A stretch of 64,000 nucleotides of DNA from Tremella fuciformis (taxonomy: Eukaryota; Basidiomycota; Tremellomycetes; Tremellales; Tremellaceae). Numbering within the stretch: the stretch's first letter is position 1; each line of letters opens with the position of its first letter. A program made the translations under genes and the position numbers. The stretch spans positions 1,364,001 through 1,428,000 of the forward strand of contig CP136493.1 in the NCBI GenBank assembly GCA_032768795.1. Reading direction: 5' to 3'. This document shows positions 12,892-23,864 of the stretch, piece by piece. Below the pieces are notes generated by a model. The model searched no databases. It was not told the origin of the DNA and was given only the letters and a program-made list of their open reading frames with translations.

Positions 12892-13968
12892 CTATTTGCT
12901 GTTCAACGACTCCTCAGTGTACCAATTCAAGCCTAGCAGTGCTTATGGTCAGCCACACAACTGACTATTCACGAGATCTACCACTCACACGGCTCCTTGA
13001 GCGACATATGTTGGTAGCCCAGTACGGCGACACCTCCCGGGTCCGCCGCAAAGTTGTAGCCCGCTTGCAGGGGTAAATTGCACCATCGCGGGATGAAGCA
13101 CCGTGTGAAGTGGCCGTGGGTGATGATGAGGACGTCGGCATGGTCGATCTCTTCTGGGCTTGCCGCGGTCCGCTCTGCCTGTCCGAGTCAGCCATTCCAT
13201 CCCGTTCCGACCACTCTCTGCCTTGGACCCGGCACCAGTGTCGACCACTCCTTAGCAGCTGTAGGGGGATGACTCACTTCGGCGTGGATCTCGCGGACTT
13301 TGCGGATCACCCTGTCCACCCTGTCCGACATCTGCTCGGGAGTTTCCCCAGGTGTTTCCCCTGGCGGGCAGCCCATGGTCCAGATATCCCAGTCGGGTCT
13401 CTCCGCCCGGATGTCCTTGCTCAGCTTGCCCTCGTATGCCCCATAGTCCCACTCGGCCACCTCGGGATCGGTGTGCCAGTAGCACTTTTTGGGCGGATGA
13501 TCACCGAAGAGCTGGCAGTGAGCGTCGCCTCGTTATTGCGGGGATCCCGTTTCAAGCTGCTCGTGCATATGCAGATGCTGCGAGACACTGAAAAGTAGAC
13601 GTACAAGCTGTGCGGTCTTCTGAGCGCGTGCTCTGGGCGAAACGATGATATGCCGCAGGTGATCCGGGTTGATGAGGTCTGGGCGGTCAGTTCAGATCCC
13701 GTAGCTGCTCGCGCCACTCACTGCTCTCTCCGATGACCTTTGGGCCCATCTCGCGTATGATTCTCTCCCCATTGGCCGTCAAGGGTATGTCCGACACCCC
13801 CGTCTGGACGTGAGCACACACTCCTCGGTGACAGCCTCGCGAGACTCACATGTCTGCCATTGAGAGACCACTCGGTCTCGCCTAGATATGAGCAATCGTT
13901 CAACGTGACAGAGACTCCATCTCACCATGTCGGATGAGGTACACCCTCGGCATGCGCCTCTTGCCCAT
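12892..13968 (-). CDS. SHB17: Histidine phosphatase, Shb17-like sedoheptulose-1,7-bisphosphatase
   Basis: Branch-2-type histidine phosphatase; the closest match by motif is yeast Shb17, which hydrolyses sedoheptulose 1,7-bisphosphate to feed riboneogenesis. Seen: PRVYLIRH|GETEWSLNGRH with the phospho-acceptor His in RHGE split by an intron, GVSDIPLTANGERI, SPRARAQKTAQL, EVAEWDYGAYEGKL, then WDIWTMGCPPGETPEQMSDR (with a short repeated GETPGETP stretch), and the second catalytic His in ITHGHFTRCF. The C-terminal exons give MSLKEPC|LNWYTEESLNSK and the TAG at 12892-12894. Start chosen at ATG 13968 (MGKRRMPRVYL); an alternative ATG is 13953. About 270 residues with six or so introns. A generic phosphoglycerate-mutase-family phosphatase is the fallback name. 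Confidence 0.75.
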
Positions 13969-14460
13969 CTTGTCAGCTTGTCCTGTGTGGATCACTGAGT
14001 AGTCGCCTATAATGGGAGACGATTGCCATCGTCATCTCGGCAGTAGACCCTCCACGTGGTATTACCTAAAGCAAGCGTACGCCACTCCGGTTTGAGGGTG
14101 CTCGTGCGCAAACACCCCCTTTCTGATGGTACCTTTCAGGGTCTGGCCCGTTTTTGTTTTCATGGCTGGCCTTGGCTGTGTGTTGTGTGTTTCGGGGAGG
14201 ACCGCTCGGACCACCTAGCACCACCTTTCACCTTTCTCTTTCGACTTGTCAACTACAAGACTGCAACTCATCACAAGGACCATCGACTAGGTCAGCACAC
14301 TCGTTCATCCACCTATTCGACAAGCACAGCGTCGCCCGGCCGACCGAACGCATTGCCGACACTCAGAGGCAGAGGTCTCCCTTGACGTCGTGACGAGCCA
14401 CATCTCGACCGACCTGCTCTGCATACGATTCCTATAAACCGACCCGCAATCATCATCAAG
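13969..14460. other. Intergenic, divergent promoter region
   Basis: About 490 bases between the divergent Shb17-like and DUF7729 genes. The last 250 bases before 14461 are C/T/A-rich leader-like sequence. No coding family recognised. Confidence 0.5.
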
Positions 14461-15805
14461 ATGAAGGCTGCCGCTGCTGTTGCTCTCGCTGTTGCGGGAA
14501 TGGCTGCTGCCCAGGTGAGCGCAGATTCAGCGTGAGGCTGGAGGAAGCGGTCTGGCGTAGTTCGGCCGGGTTTAGACATGGCAGTGGAGATGGAGAGGAA
14601 AGTCAGAGCTAGGATGGCGCATGCGACAGAGACGTCTGGCCGTCGTGCTCTTGTGCTCTGCCGGAGAACCAGCACGACACCCGCGGCCTCTGGGTGGGAC
14701 CAGGCGTAGGAGATGATTTACAAAGGATGTGAATCTGGCGAGACGGCAACGAGAAAGAATGCCCCATGCGGACAGAGCTAGGCGGTTGAGCAACGCTGAC
14801 CTCAAGAACTCCAGCTTCATCCCCTCTGGCATCTCCTCGAGCTGCACCTCGCTCCTCGAGTCCCTCGACGCCGACACAACCCTGCAAAGCTGTGTCGGAC
14901 AATTGCTCAACATCACCTCCGCATTCACCCCCAGCGCTGACGGCGTCAACGTGACCCAGTCAGACATCAATTATGCGCTCGCCAACATGTGCAAGGGCAA
15001 GGCCGGCTGCTCCGACTCGGTCGTGCGCAACTGGCTATCCGAGGTGTACTCGTCCTGCAACTCGGAACTCACCTCGAGCACAGCCTACAACGAGAAGGTG
15101 CGCGAGATCTACGACATCCTGTATGTCTTCAACCCGCTTCTGGACGCCGTGTGCTCGGTCGACTCGGCCAACCAGGACTACTGCATCAACGAGATCAAGA
15201 ACTCGCTGAGCAACACCACTTCCTCGTCCAACTCTTCCAGCTCTGCCAGCGCGAGCGCTACTTCCGGCGTCAGCAACAACACTTTCGTCAGCTTTGCCAC
15301 TACATTCGACCCGGTCGAGTTTGCTGCGCAATACCTGTACATTCCCCTCACCTCGTCGTCATTGACAAAACGCTTCGTCTCCATGTTCTCGCGTGACGCC
15401 GCGCAGACTGTCGAGACCGCCACTATTGTCTACCCCAACGCGACAACATACCGCTCGCTCAACTTGCCGTTCCTTTTCCTTCAGCCAACAATGAAGTCGT
15501 CGCAGCTCTGCACCCCATGCACCCGCGAGGTCATGGTCTCCTACGTCAAGTTCGAGTCGGCCTACCCATACAGTCTCGGCATCAGCGCATCCCCAATCTT
15601 GGGCGGCCAGTCGAGGCTGTGGACCGGTATCAACTCTACCTGTGGCAGCACTTTCATCAACGCCATCATGAGCGAGGCCGGCACTTCGAACAGCCTTGCA
15701 ACCGACGGATCGTCAAGCAGTGGCGCACAGGCCAGGTACGCCGGGATGGGCGGTGCAGTGGTGGCATTGGTCGGTGGTGCATCAGCACTCATGGCGTTGC
15801 TTTGA
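14461..15805 (+). CDS. DUF7729-type secreted, probably GPI-anchored cell-surface protein
   Basis: Fungal surface protein of unknown biochemical role. Seen: signal peptide MKAAAAVALAVAGMAAAQ from ATG 14461; then, after a long intron, a cysteine-bearing domain (CTSLLESLDADTTLQSCVGQ, CSDSVVRNWLSEVYSSCNSE, VCSVDSANQDYC), a Ser/Ala-rich linker, a second conserved block (FLFLQPTMKSSQLCTPCTRE, then SYVKFESAYPYSLGIS and LWTGINSTCGSTF), several N-glycosylation sites, and a hydrophobic C-terminal helix (GMGGAVVALVGGASALMALL) ending at the stop, preceded by small residues, as in GPI attachment signals. This is the layout of the DUF7729 family. The first intron would run 14515 to about 14806 (CAG|AAC joining), some 290 bases, far longer than others here. 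About 350 residues. Confidence 0.8.
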
Positions 15806-16285
15806 GCTTGACTCGATGAGGCTGGAGGAGAAGAGACGCCGAGGCTGTATCTATAAGTATGATCGCTGGCGTGATCTGCGAGGCGGATCTGTTGCGATTG
15901 TCGCCTTTGACAAGGACACTGTTGCGTATTGATCATTTACCATTCATCGTGCTGCGCACCGCGTGCGGGCGAGTACAGTATACCACTTGATTTCGCTGGT
16001 GTATGCAAGTGTACATCGACACAGGGCAGAGCTTGTAAGCAGTCCGGCCTGAAAAAACCGGTTGGGAATCCGGTTTCAGCTGTGTGTTTCCGTTTCATAC
16101 CACTTACTTCCTGCCAACTACTCCGAGGCTACTTTGACAAGGTGTCCCGCCTCCCACGACCTGTAGTGTCGGTGTTCCTAGTGGCAGTGCTCACTCTGTG
16201 TCTGTTCGGCGGCTACCGATACCACTCCAACAGCAGCTCGCTCGGAGCTGCTGCCCCATCTCCATCCAGCTCGCTCGACACCGAC
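15806..16285. other. Region between DUF7729 gene and thioesterase start
   Basis: About 480 bases. From roughly 15931 the thioesterase frame is open without an ATG and from about 16142 encodes a membrane-helix-like segment (RPVVSVFLVAVLTLCLFGGY). It may therefore contain 5' exon sequence of the thioesterase gene; see findings. Confidence 0.4.
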
Positions 16286-17104
16286 ATGAGCGCGCTCAAG
16301 CACCTCAAAGTCGCGCCCAAGGGCGCGCACACGGCCACCGTCATCTTCCTGCACGGGCTCGGCGACTCGGGGCACGGCTGGCTGCCCGTCGCCAAACAGC
16401 TGTGGGCCGTCCCGGGCCTCGCGCACGTCAAGTGGATCCTCCCGCACGCGCCGTCCATCCCCATCACGCTGAACGGGGGCATGCGCATGCCCGGGTGGTT
16501 CGACCTCTCGACGCTGGACAAGCTGGCCGACCCGTCTGCCGAGGACGAGGCGGGGCTGCGCCGCGCGGTCGAGGCGTTCGACCAGCTCGTCCAGGCCGAA
16601 GTGGACGCGGGCGTGCCGGAGGGCCGGATCGTGCTGGGGGGTTTCAGCCAGGGGGGTGCGGTGGCGCTGCTCAGCGCGATCAGCGGGCGGAGGAAGCTGG
16701 CGGGGGTCGTGGCGCTCAGTACGTGGATGCCGCTGAGCCACAAGGCGGAGCAGGTGAGCGAGCCTTGTTTCACGTCGAGGCGGGATCCGGGAAGGCTTAT
16801 GCTAGACGGTTACCCCGCACGCTAAAGACACGCCGATCTTCTGGGGCCATGGGCGCGAAGATCCGGTGGTGCGCTACGAGTGTACGTCTCTGCCTACTCT
16901 CCACGCGCTGTCAGCTGAGAGCTGAATGCAGTCGGCCAGATGTCCCTTGCGCTCCTGGAGAAGCTGGGCTACACACGCTTGCCAGCCGGCACGACATTCC
17001 AGCGCCCCGGTATCCGCTTCGAGACTTACTCGCCGATGGGCCATTCGTCCTCTCCAAAAGAGCTGGCAGATCTGACTGCATGGCTGACAGAAGCGCTCAG
17101 ATGA
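16286..17104 (+). CDS. Acyl-protein thioesterase 1-like alpha/beta hydrolase
   Basis: Serine hydrolase expected to remove palmitoyl groups from S-acylated proteins, or to act as a lysophospholipase. Seen: the family start MSALKHLKVAPKGAHTATVI, oxyanion-region FLHGLGDSGHGW, WILPHAPSIPITLNGGMRMP, GWFDLSTLDK, the nucleophile elbow GGFSQGGAVAL, LSTWMPL, catalytic-Asp block IFWGHGREDPVVRYE and catalytic His in SPMGHSS. Two introns (about 16752-16828 and 16880-16930) complete the frame; stop TGA 17102-17104. The ATG at 16286 gives a cytosolic enzyme of about 230 residues, the usual length. The frame stays open upstream and encodes a hydrophobic helix, so a longer, membrane-anchored form is possible. 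Convergent with LEA1. Confidence 0.9.
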
Positions 17105-17253
17105 GAGACAGTACCAGCAGATATGCTATGCATCTGCGAGACCGTCCTGTGTGGCGTACGTTACTCTACAATGGCCGGCGTGATGACCGCGCCTTTTCCC
17201 CTAGCGGGGCTCATCAGAGAGTTTTCAGACTCTCACCCCAGGCCTGCAAAGAT

Positions 17254-18334
17254 CTATGATCCGTTGACCGCCACTGCCCCGTCTACACTCTCGCCCTCCG
17301 GTATGAGACCCTCTGCCAACATTCTTTCCAGCTTTCGCACCTCCTCTGTGCTTTGTGCTCTTGTCAGAGCCTCCACAACCCTCCTCTTCTCGTCAGGCGT
17401 CATCAAACGACCCTTTCCACCCTTCAACACGCCAGCCGCTTTCGTGCTCGCTGCCAAGGCCGATCCAGGTATGCTCCCCGCCGTTGGTGTGGACATCTTC
17501 TGAGCAAGCGCGTTCGGCAAGGATGTCAACGGGTCTGTGAACAGTTCCCGCGCTGCTTGCCGTTCCGCATCTTTTATCCGTTTATAGTCGAGGACGTGTA
17601 GGTTGCCCTTGGCCACTTTGTAGATGGTGAAGAGGCGGTAGTGTTCGTGCTGGCAGATCGGGTTGCCTGAGAGGGCGAGGTAGCGCAAGGAGGTGAGGGA
17701 TTCTAGAGGTGCGAGGGTAGATAATGAGGATATTGCGTTGTTATTTAGGACTGGAAGTTAGTCTCCTCTCTTGAGACCGGTCGATCTATAGCATGCTCGC
17801 AAATGAACTGACCGAGTGTGGTGAGGTTGGGGATCTTCAGAGTCAGCTGCGCCATAGAATCAGGACGTAAGCTTACATTTGGGGGTAGTGACGGTGAGAT
17901 GGACGAGATCTGATTATGGGCAGCATGTATCGATTGCAACCGCGGAGCTGGAGATGAGTACCCATCTGACATGGACCGGAACCACGGTCGCAACAGCCCA
18001 GCACTCACCCAATGGTATGTTCCCAAGCACCGTGATCGAGTTGTCCGTCAAGTTCAAGGTATCATATGTCCCCTGATGCGACGCAAGATTCTCGATGATT
18101 GGTATTGCCAGTCCTTCCAGCTTCAGCTTCGCGCCGATTAGCTCTCCGCATATCGCTCACCTCTCAGCTCCAGCTCGCGTTCTTTCAGTGGGTTCAGATG
18201 CTAAATACCGTTGAGCGACGACATCTCCATCGTGATGAATGGACAAACCGATTGTGCTCTTGACACGAACTGAGGTCAGACGAGGTGTCTTGGGCGAGTT
18301 GACATGAGCTCACCTCTGGGGTCAGGCGGACCAT
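17254..18334 (-). CDS. LEA1: U2 small nuclear ribonucleoprotein A' (Lea1)
   Basis: Leucine-rich-repeat spliceosome protein that binds U2 snRNA stem-loop IV together with U2B''. Seen in small exons: MVRLTPE|FVSRAQS|HLNPLKERELELR, then LKLEGLAIPIIENLASHQ, LNLTDNSITVLGN, LPPN, LKIPNLTTL, NNAISSLSTLAPLESLTSLR, YLALSGNPICQHEHYRLFTI and YKVAKGNLHVLDYKRIKDAE, matching human SNRPA1 block by block, including the capping motif after the last repeat and the VEALTRAQSTEEVRKLERML segment near the C-terminus. The protein even ends VNGS like the human protein. Start at ATG 18334, stop at 17254. At least seven introns. Divergent from CDC3. Confidence 0.92.
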
Positions 18335-18739
18335 CTTCTGGGCCTGTCTTCGAGATAAATCCGGAGACGCTGTAGCTCCTAGCCTCTTCTACCCCCTCGA
18401 TTCTCCTCGATGACCCAGTTCGTTGCGAATCGTTGCGCGTTCAAGATGCAAGAGCAACGAAAAGTCAACCCTTGTAGCCCTTGCCATGGAGGAAGCTGCT
18501 TGAGGCGGCATTCGCCGATTTTCCGTCATGTGGCACCTCCTCATGGCAACCACGCGACTTTGAGAGACGATCCGTGTCCGACCAGGCGTTGCGCGCATTG
18601 ACCTCGCCCTTCTTCAACACCAACCTCGCCCTCGACCTCTTCTTGTCTTCCTTCAACCCACTCGCTCGTCTCCTTGCTTGTTCATCTCACAAAGAACAGT
18701 ACCATAGCCGCATCCCGCCACGCTCCCTCTGCCAGCGTC
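18335..18739. promoter_or_regulatory. Shared divergent promoter, LEA1 and CDC3
   Basis: 405 bases between the start codons of the minus-strand LEA1 and plus-strand CDC3 genes; must contain both promoters and leaders. No specific factor site is claimed. Confidence 0.5.
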
Positions 18740-20559
18740 ATGACCGACGCCTACGAACAACAGCCCCTCTCGGCCACCTCTGCTGGGGACCGCAGCATGT
18801 CCCCCAACGGCTTCAGCGCAGCGCCCGGCTCTCCCAACGGGGTAGAACGTGTCGCATCCCCCTATCAAGCAGCCGTAAAGTCGGAAAGCGCTGCTGGCGG
18901 AGTCGGAGCGACTGCTGGACAGCCGCCCAAGAAAAAGCTGAACAACTGGGTTGGGTTCAGCAACCTGCCGAACCAGGTGCACAGGCGTAGCGTCAGGTGG
19001 GTCCTTCTGTCCCGCATGAATTGTTGTACAGCTGCAAAACCCTTCTACAGAGCTTCACAGTCTTGGGAAGGCAGCTGACTTGCAGACGAGGCTTTCAGTT
19101 TGTGGCCATGGTAGTCGGTGCGTCCCGCATTCCTCTGCGCTCGGGGTCCTTTGCTTCGGAAGGGCTGATTTCAAGGGGAGTCGGGACTAGGGAAGTCGAC
19201 ACTCATCAATACCCTCTTTGAGACCAAGCTGTATCAGCCAAAGATCGTCCCTCTTCCAGGTCAGGACCGAGGCAAAACGGTGAACATTGAGAGCATTAGT
19301 GCAGGTCCGTGTGCCTCATGAGCCCATCGTCGGCGGTGAGAATTGAGACTGACTATCTGCAGAGATCGAGGAGAATGGTGTCCGGCTCAAGCTCACCGTC
19401 GTCGATACTCCAGGCTTTGGTGACTTCGTCAATAATGACGACAGCTGGAGACCCATCGTGGACAACATCGAATCTCGCTTCGACTCGTACCTCGAACAGG
19501 AGAACCGTGTGAACCGCTCGACCCTCGTGGACAACCGCATCCACGCCTGCATCTACTTCATCCAACCGACAGGACATGCGTAGGTTATAGGTCGAAACAA
19601 CATCGGGGATATCGACTGACCGCTCAGCCTCAAGCCAATCGACATCGAGTTCATGCGCCGATTGCACACTAAAGTGAACTTGATCCCCGTCATTGCCAAA
19701 GCCGACACTTTGACTGAGGAGGAGGTCACGATGTTCAAGGACCGGGTAAGCTGATATGGCCATGAATCCTCATTTGGCTGACAGATAGGTGTTGAAAGAC
19801 ATTGAGCACCATGGTATCCGGATCTTCCGTCCGCCCACGTATGACAATGAGGACGAGGAGACCGTCATGGAGAACGAGGAGATCATCGTCAGTACAGCTG
19901 GGCTGCGGCACCTTAGCTTATGCTCTAGAGCAAGATACCGTTCGCGGTCGTTGGGTCAGATACCCTTGTCAAAGGGGCAGGCGGTCGAGAAGTCCGGGGT
20001 CGTGCCTATCCGTGGGGTGTTATTGAGGTCGACAATGAAACCCACTGCGACTTTGTCAAACTCCGCCAGATGCTGGTGCATTCGCACATGGAGGAGCTGC
20101 GCGAACACACGAACGATGTATTGTACGAGAACTATCGCACGGAGAAACTCAAAAGCATGGGTGTTCCGCAAGATGAATCGGTGTTCAAAGAGACAAAGTG
20201 AGTTCGGTACATTCGACACGAGGTATCTCTAAACGTCAGCCCGGCTGCCAAGCTGGCCGAGGAAAGGGCATTGTACGACAACAAGCTGGCGAAGATGGAG
20301 GCGGAGATGAAGATGGTCTTCCAGCAGAAGGTGCAAGAGAAGGAGCAGAAGCTGCGCCAATCTGAAGAGGAACTATACGCTCGGCACCGCGAGATGAAAG
20401 AGGCTCTGGAGAAGCAGAGACTAGAGCTTGAAGACAAGAAGAGGCGTGTCGAGAGTGGACGTCCGTTGACCCCCGAAAAGGGCTCGGTGAGCTCACAGAC
20501 TTCTCTCAGCTGTCGCAGGCTGATGTGATCAGAAGAAGCGCTTCGGCTTGGGCAAATAG
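18740..20559 (+). CDS. CDC3: Septin, Cdc3/AspB type
   Basis: GTP-binding septin that assembles into filaments at the bud neck and septum. Seen: short disordered N-terminus, polybasic lead-in ([20 protein letters not shown]), P-loop [19 protein letters not shown] built across introns, switch-like [28 protein letters not shown] (G4-type AKAD), the septin unique element ([28 protein letters not shown]) and a C-terminal coiled coil ([20 protein letters not shown] and following), then [17 protein letters not shown] and TAG at 20557-20559. Residue pattern matches the Cdc3/AspB group rather than Cdc10, Cdc11 or Cdc12. ATG at 18740 chosen; eight or so short introns. About 470 residues. Confidence 0.92.
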
Positions 20560-21490
20560 ACTGCGCCCGCCTCACCTCAGCCCAACGAGCGATTCTGTGC
20601 ATGTCGAGACCGGCTCTCATACCCCGTCAAGCTTAATTCCCTATCAACACCTTTACGAAATTGTCAAGATTCTTACGACTTCCTCGATCCTACGACCGTT
20701 AGTAGCTTTCCCCTCATCTAGTGATGCGGTGTTGCACTTGCATGCAGATGTCTCTTGCCCCATACGACATGTGCAGACCTTGTTCACCCTGTCTGACTAC
20801 TGACGCTGTCTCGGCGTACAGCAGGGCCGTTCAAGACATCGCCCCGCCCAGAAACCTTGGCCTTCAAAGTGCTCCACTACCCAAACGCCATTATCCCGGG
20901 AAGGAGAGCAATAATGGTGGCATCCATCAACCACAGTATCTCCTTTGATGCGGGCCCAGCTGCGACGTGCTGCATAGTCAATGATCGGAATGGTGTCAAA
21001 GGACCGGCTCGGCCCACGGGGAGGCAACATGACCGGTAGGCTTGGTGGGTCTGTGAGACACTTGGCAGTCATGTGCTACTGAGTGTCTGATCTGACATGC
21101 GCCCGTCCCCCGATGATCTTGCAGGCAGGCTTGCTGCGTCATCCACCCGCTATCGTCTCAACGCTGAGGCCGGTCGCCCTGCTGCGGACTCACTCTCAGC
21201 AAGGCCGCTGGTCGGCATCCCGGATTTGTTGCTCGTCGACTCGCATCCTCTGTCATCGGCCTGACGGCGCCAGTTGACCGCTGGTCGGTCTCACCTCACA
21301 GCCTACGATAGTGTCGGCCATAGCCATTCCCTGACCTTGCACCGCACCGCCCGGTCCTTCACTGCCGGTTCTATCTTTGGGCAGACATTCAAGCCGTCTC
21401 TGTGGTTGCCCGAGACCGCATAGCCGCGCCCGGCAGCGCGTATAAGAACACGTCTGGACCGAAAGCAAGTCCTCACCGTGGAGTACTGCG
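20560..21490. other. 930-base region without a supported gene
   Basis: Holds the CDC3 3' end and the upstream region of the thaumatin-like gene. Several open frames of 60-90 codons exist on both strands but none has a recognisable motif, signal peptide or consistent splicing. A TATA-like sequence lies at 21441. Confidence 0.5.
21441..21446 (+). promoter_or_regulatory. TATA-like element upstream of thaumatin-like gene
   Basis: TATAAG 50 bases before the ATG at 21491. Position is plausible for a strongly regulated secreted-protein gene with a short leader; based on sequence match only. Confidence 0.35.
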
Positions 21491-23071
21491 ATGAGCATGG
21501 CGCTTTCCCTCAAAGTCTGGACGCTCTTAGCTCAGCTGGCACTGGCTGGGCTGGGCGTACAAGGGAGGCAGATCACAATCAAGAACTCGTGTAAAGGGAC
21601 CGTGTATGCCGCCTATGCTGGACAAGGCGGTACCGTCACGGGCTCGGAACCCGGATGGGAGATGGCGCAGGGGGCTTCAACCACCATTGACGCGCCGGAG
21701 ACTTGTGCGTCGGCATACAGTCGTCAGCCGCGCGAGGGCGACTGATGAGCAGGGAACAACGCGCGTATTTGGGCTCGTACGGGGTGTGGCGCCGGCGGGA
21801 CCAACTGCATCATCGGCAAGTGCGCGTCGAACACAGTCACCTGGTGAGTGCTCTGCTCTTCCGACCTTCACAGGTTGTTCTTCGGGCCTACTGACGCGTA
21901 GTGACGGTACCGAGTTCGGGACGACCGGTGCCACGCTTGCAGAATTCACGTTTGGCGCATACGAGACTTACGATGGTGCGTTCGGATTTGCGCCGCAATA
22001 TGCCTGACCAATTCGGCTTCTGATGCACAGTGTCAATTGTTGACGGCTTCAACTTGCCCATGGCGATAACTCCTTCTGGCGGGACGGCAGGGACGTGCGA
22101 CGTCGCTTCGTGTGGAACGACCAAGGATATCCTTGCGAATTGCGACCCGATCCTGGTATACCCCGCCGGGAGCGAGACAATCTGTACGTCCCTAACGTAT
22201 TACGCGAACGGCCCACTGGGTAGGGCTAATGGGCAGGGAGCTGTCAGTCCGCTTGTGGTGCCGGCATCCAGTTTTGTGAGTCTGCGGTCATGAGGCAAGT
22301 GTGATTATTGACTTCAGCCGCTCTTGATTCCGGGGCGTTCGACCCGAATGATTCGCCGACGTGCTGTACCGGCTCTGCTTGGGCGAACAACTGCCCGACA
22401 TCGAACATCCGTGAGTCATTCGGGTTTGCTGATGCCAGCTGACGGGACAGCTTTTTACGCGCCGTACAAGGCAATGTGCGAAGAAGGATATATCTATGCG
22501 AAAGAGTGAGTCATGGGCGTGCTCGGCGACGCAGCTGTTCACACTCAGTGACCCGAACGGCGGAGCGCACGGGTGTATTGGTCCATCCTACCTGGTCGAG
22601 TTTTGCCCTGGCGGGGTCGGCGCCGGTATCTCCCCGAGTGGAGTTGCCGCCAAGGCTCAAGCCACCGGCGGAGCCATTGTCGGTGGGACGGTCGGTGGCG
22701 GCGGCGGCAGCGACAGTGCGAACAACGGCGATAACACGAGCCAAGGAGCCGTGGCACCCACGTCGACCGCGGCTGTCGTGCCCACTTCGACCTCCGCAGC
22801 TGCCCCAGCTGTCGTGACGTCCTCCGCGCCGGCGGAGGTACCGGCCGCTTCGACATCCACGGCAGGCCGTGGAGGCGGCTCTCACGGCGGCGATGATCAC
22901 TATACCGGCGTGGAGGAATTCGTTACGTATACCCCGCAGACGGAGACGAAGACTATCACGCGGGACGGGACGGTGGTCGTACAGGTGTGGGTCACCGAGA
23001 CGGCTCGTAAGCGGGCGGAAGCCACCACTGTCAAGCGCCTGGTCACCAGCGACGAGGTGGGCGAGGATTAG
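21491..23071 (+). CDS. Thaumatin-like (PR-5 type) secreted protein with low-complexity tail
   Basis: Secreted, cysteine-rich thaumatin-fold protein; relatives bind or hydrolyse beta-glucans. Seen: signal peptide (MSMALSLKVWTLLAQLALAG), RQITIKNSCKGTVYAAYAG, a Trp-Asn-Asn-A-R-I-W-A-R-T-G-C block after the first intron, CIIGKCASN, TLAEFTFGAYETYDVSIVDG, FNLPMAITPSGGTAGTCDVA, a Ser/Pro spacer, then FDPNDSPTCCTGSAWANNCP and FYAPYKAMCEEGYIYAKEDP, the usual cysteine framework of the fold. After the domain (about residue 260) comes a Gly/Ala/Ser/Thr-rich tail and a polar end (KRLVTSDEVGED). No GPI-type hydrophobic end. Five introns. Start ATG 21491, stop TAG 23069-23071. Convergent with the next gene. 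Confidence 0.88.
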
Positions 23072-23211
23072 TAGGCAGGCGTCGTCAGGAGTATGGCTGG
23101 ACACTGTTGCGATGGACACATGCTTGTTACAGTAGAGGAGTCGGGGTGTACTTGACATGACATGTCTCTGGTGAATCTACTTTGTGTGCAGCTGCAACAT
23201 ACAGTTCTGAT

Positions 23212-23864
23212 TTATGCTACCGACTGCGACGCATCGCCTGCGCTCCCCTCGTCCAGCTTGACGTTCGAGTCGAGCTTGGTCTGCTCCTCAGCAATGTCGT
23301 CCGAGGTATCTTTGCCCTGTGCAGCCTGGATCTGCAGACCCATGATTTCGCCTGTGAGCTTGAGCACCCTGCCCGTTAGCCCAATTCCTTGGTTGCCTCG
23401 TCCCAAGACGGCGCCTTACTTGTTCTTGATCTTGCCTACTTGGAGGGCATCGGCGTCCGCGCCGGAGGCGGCGTCGATGGCTGGGTTGAAAAGGTCCGTC
23501 TCGGCACTTTCGGCGGCCTGATGTCAGACGATGATACTCGGACAAGAAAACGGGGGACTTGCCTCGCGCATCGTCTGCAGGTTCTTCAGCGAGGTCGAGT
23601 CCACGGTGCTCAGATCGCAACCTCCGAAGGGCGTCACAAAGACGGCATTGGCTTCCGCTTGTGCGTTGCCTCCTGTCCCATCGCTAATCTGAAAGTCGCT
23701 GCCCTCAGCCCTCTCCAGCGCTAAGATGGACATCAGGATGCGCACGAGTAGTCCTGCAAGGCGAATGCGGGGCAATCACCCCCGGTCGAGTTGGCGCGCC
23801 TGACGGGCGAGGCGGTGACGACGAGAAGAAGAGGAAGGATCGCGAATATCTTGGTCGAAAGCAT
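23212..23864 (-). CDS. Small secreted protein of a conserved fungal family
   Basis: Small secreted protein of about 190 residues, function unknown. Seen: signal peptide MLSTKIFAILPLLLVVTASP from ATG 23864, then RRANSTGGDCPAFALQDYSC, then ERAEGSDFQISDGTGGNAQA and VFVTPFGGCDLSTVDSTSLK with LQTMREA|AESAETDLFNPAID, and a C-terminal helix rich in Lys/Asp. The F.ISDG..GNA..EAN..F block and MREAAE..E...FNP block are recurrent in small secreted proteins of yeasts and moulds, to my knowledge without a biochemical function. Three or four short introns. Stop TAA at 23212-23214. Divergent from the chromodomain gene. Confidence 0.75.

Noticed and set aside
16178..17259. Long open frames on both strands across the thioesterase exon
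   Set aside because: Arg/Pro-rich translations with no motif, explained by GC-skewed codons of the real gene.
20797..21072. Minus-strand 91-codon frame in the 930-base gap
   Set aside because: No motif, composition like intergenic DNA and no plausible partners by splicing.
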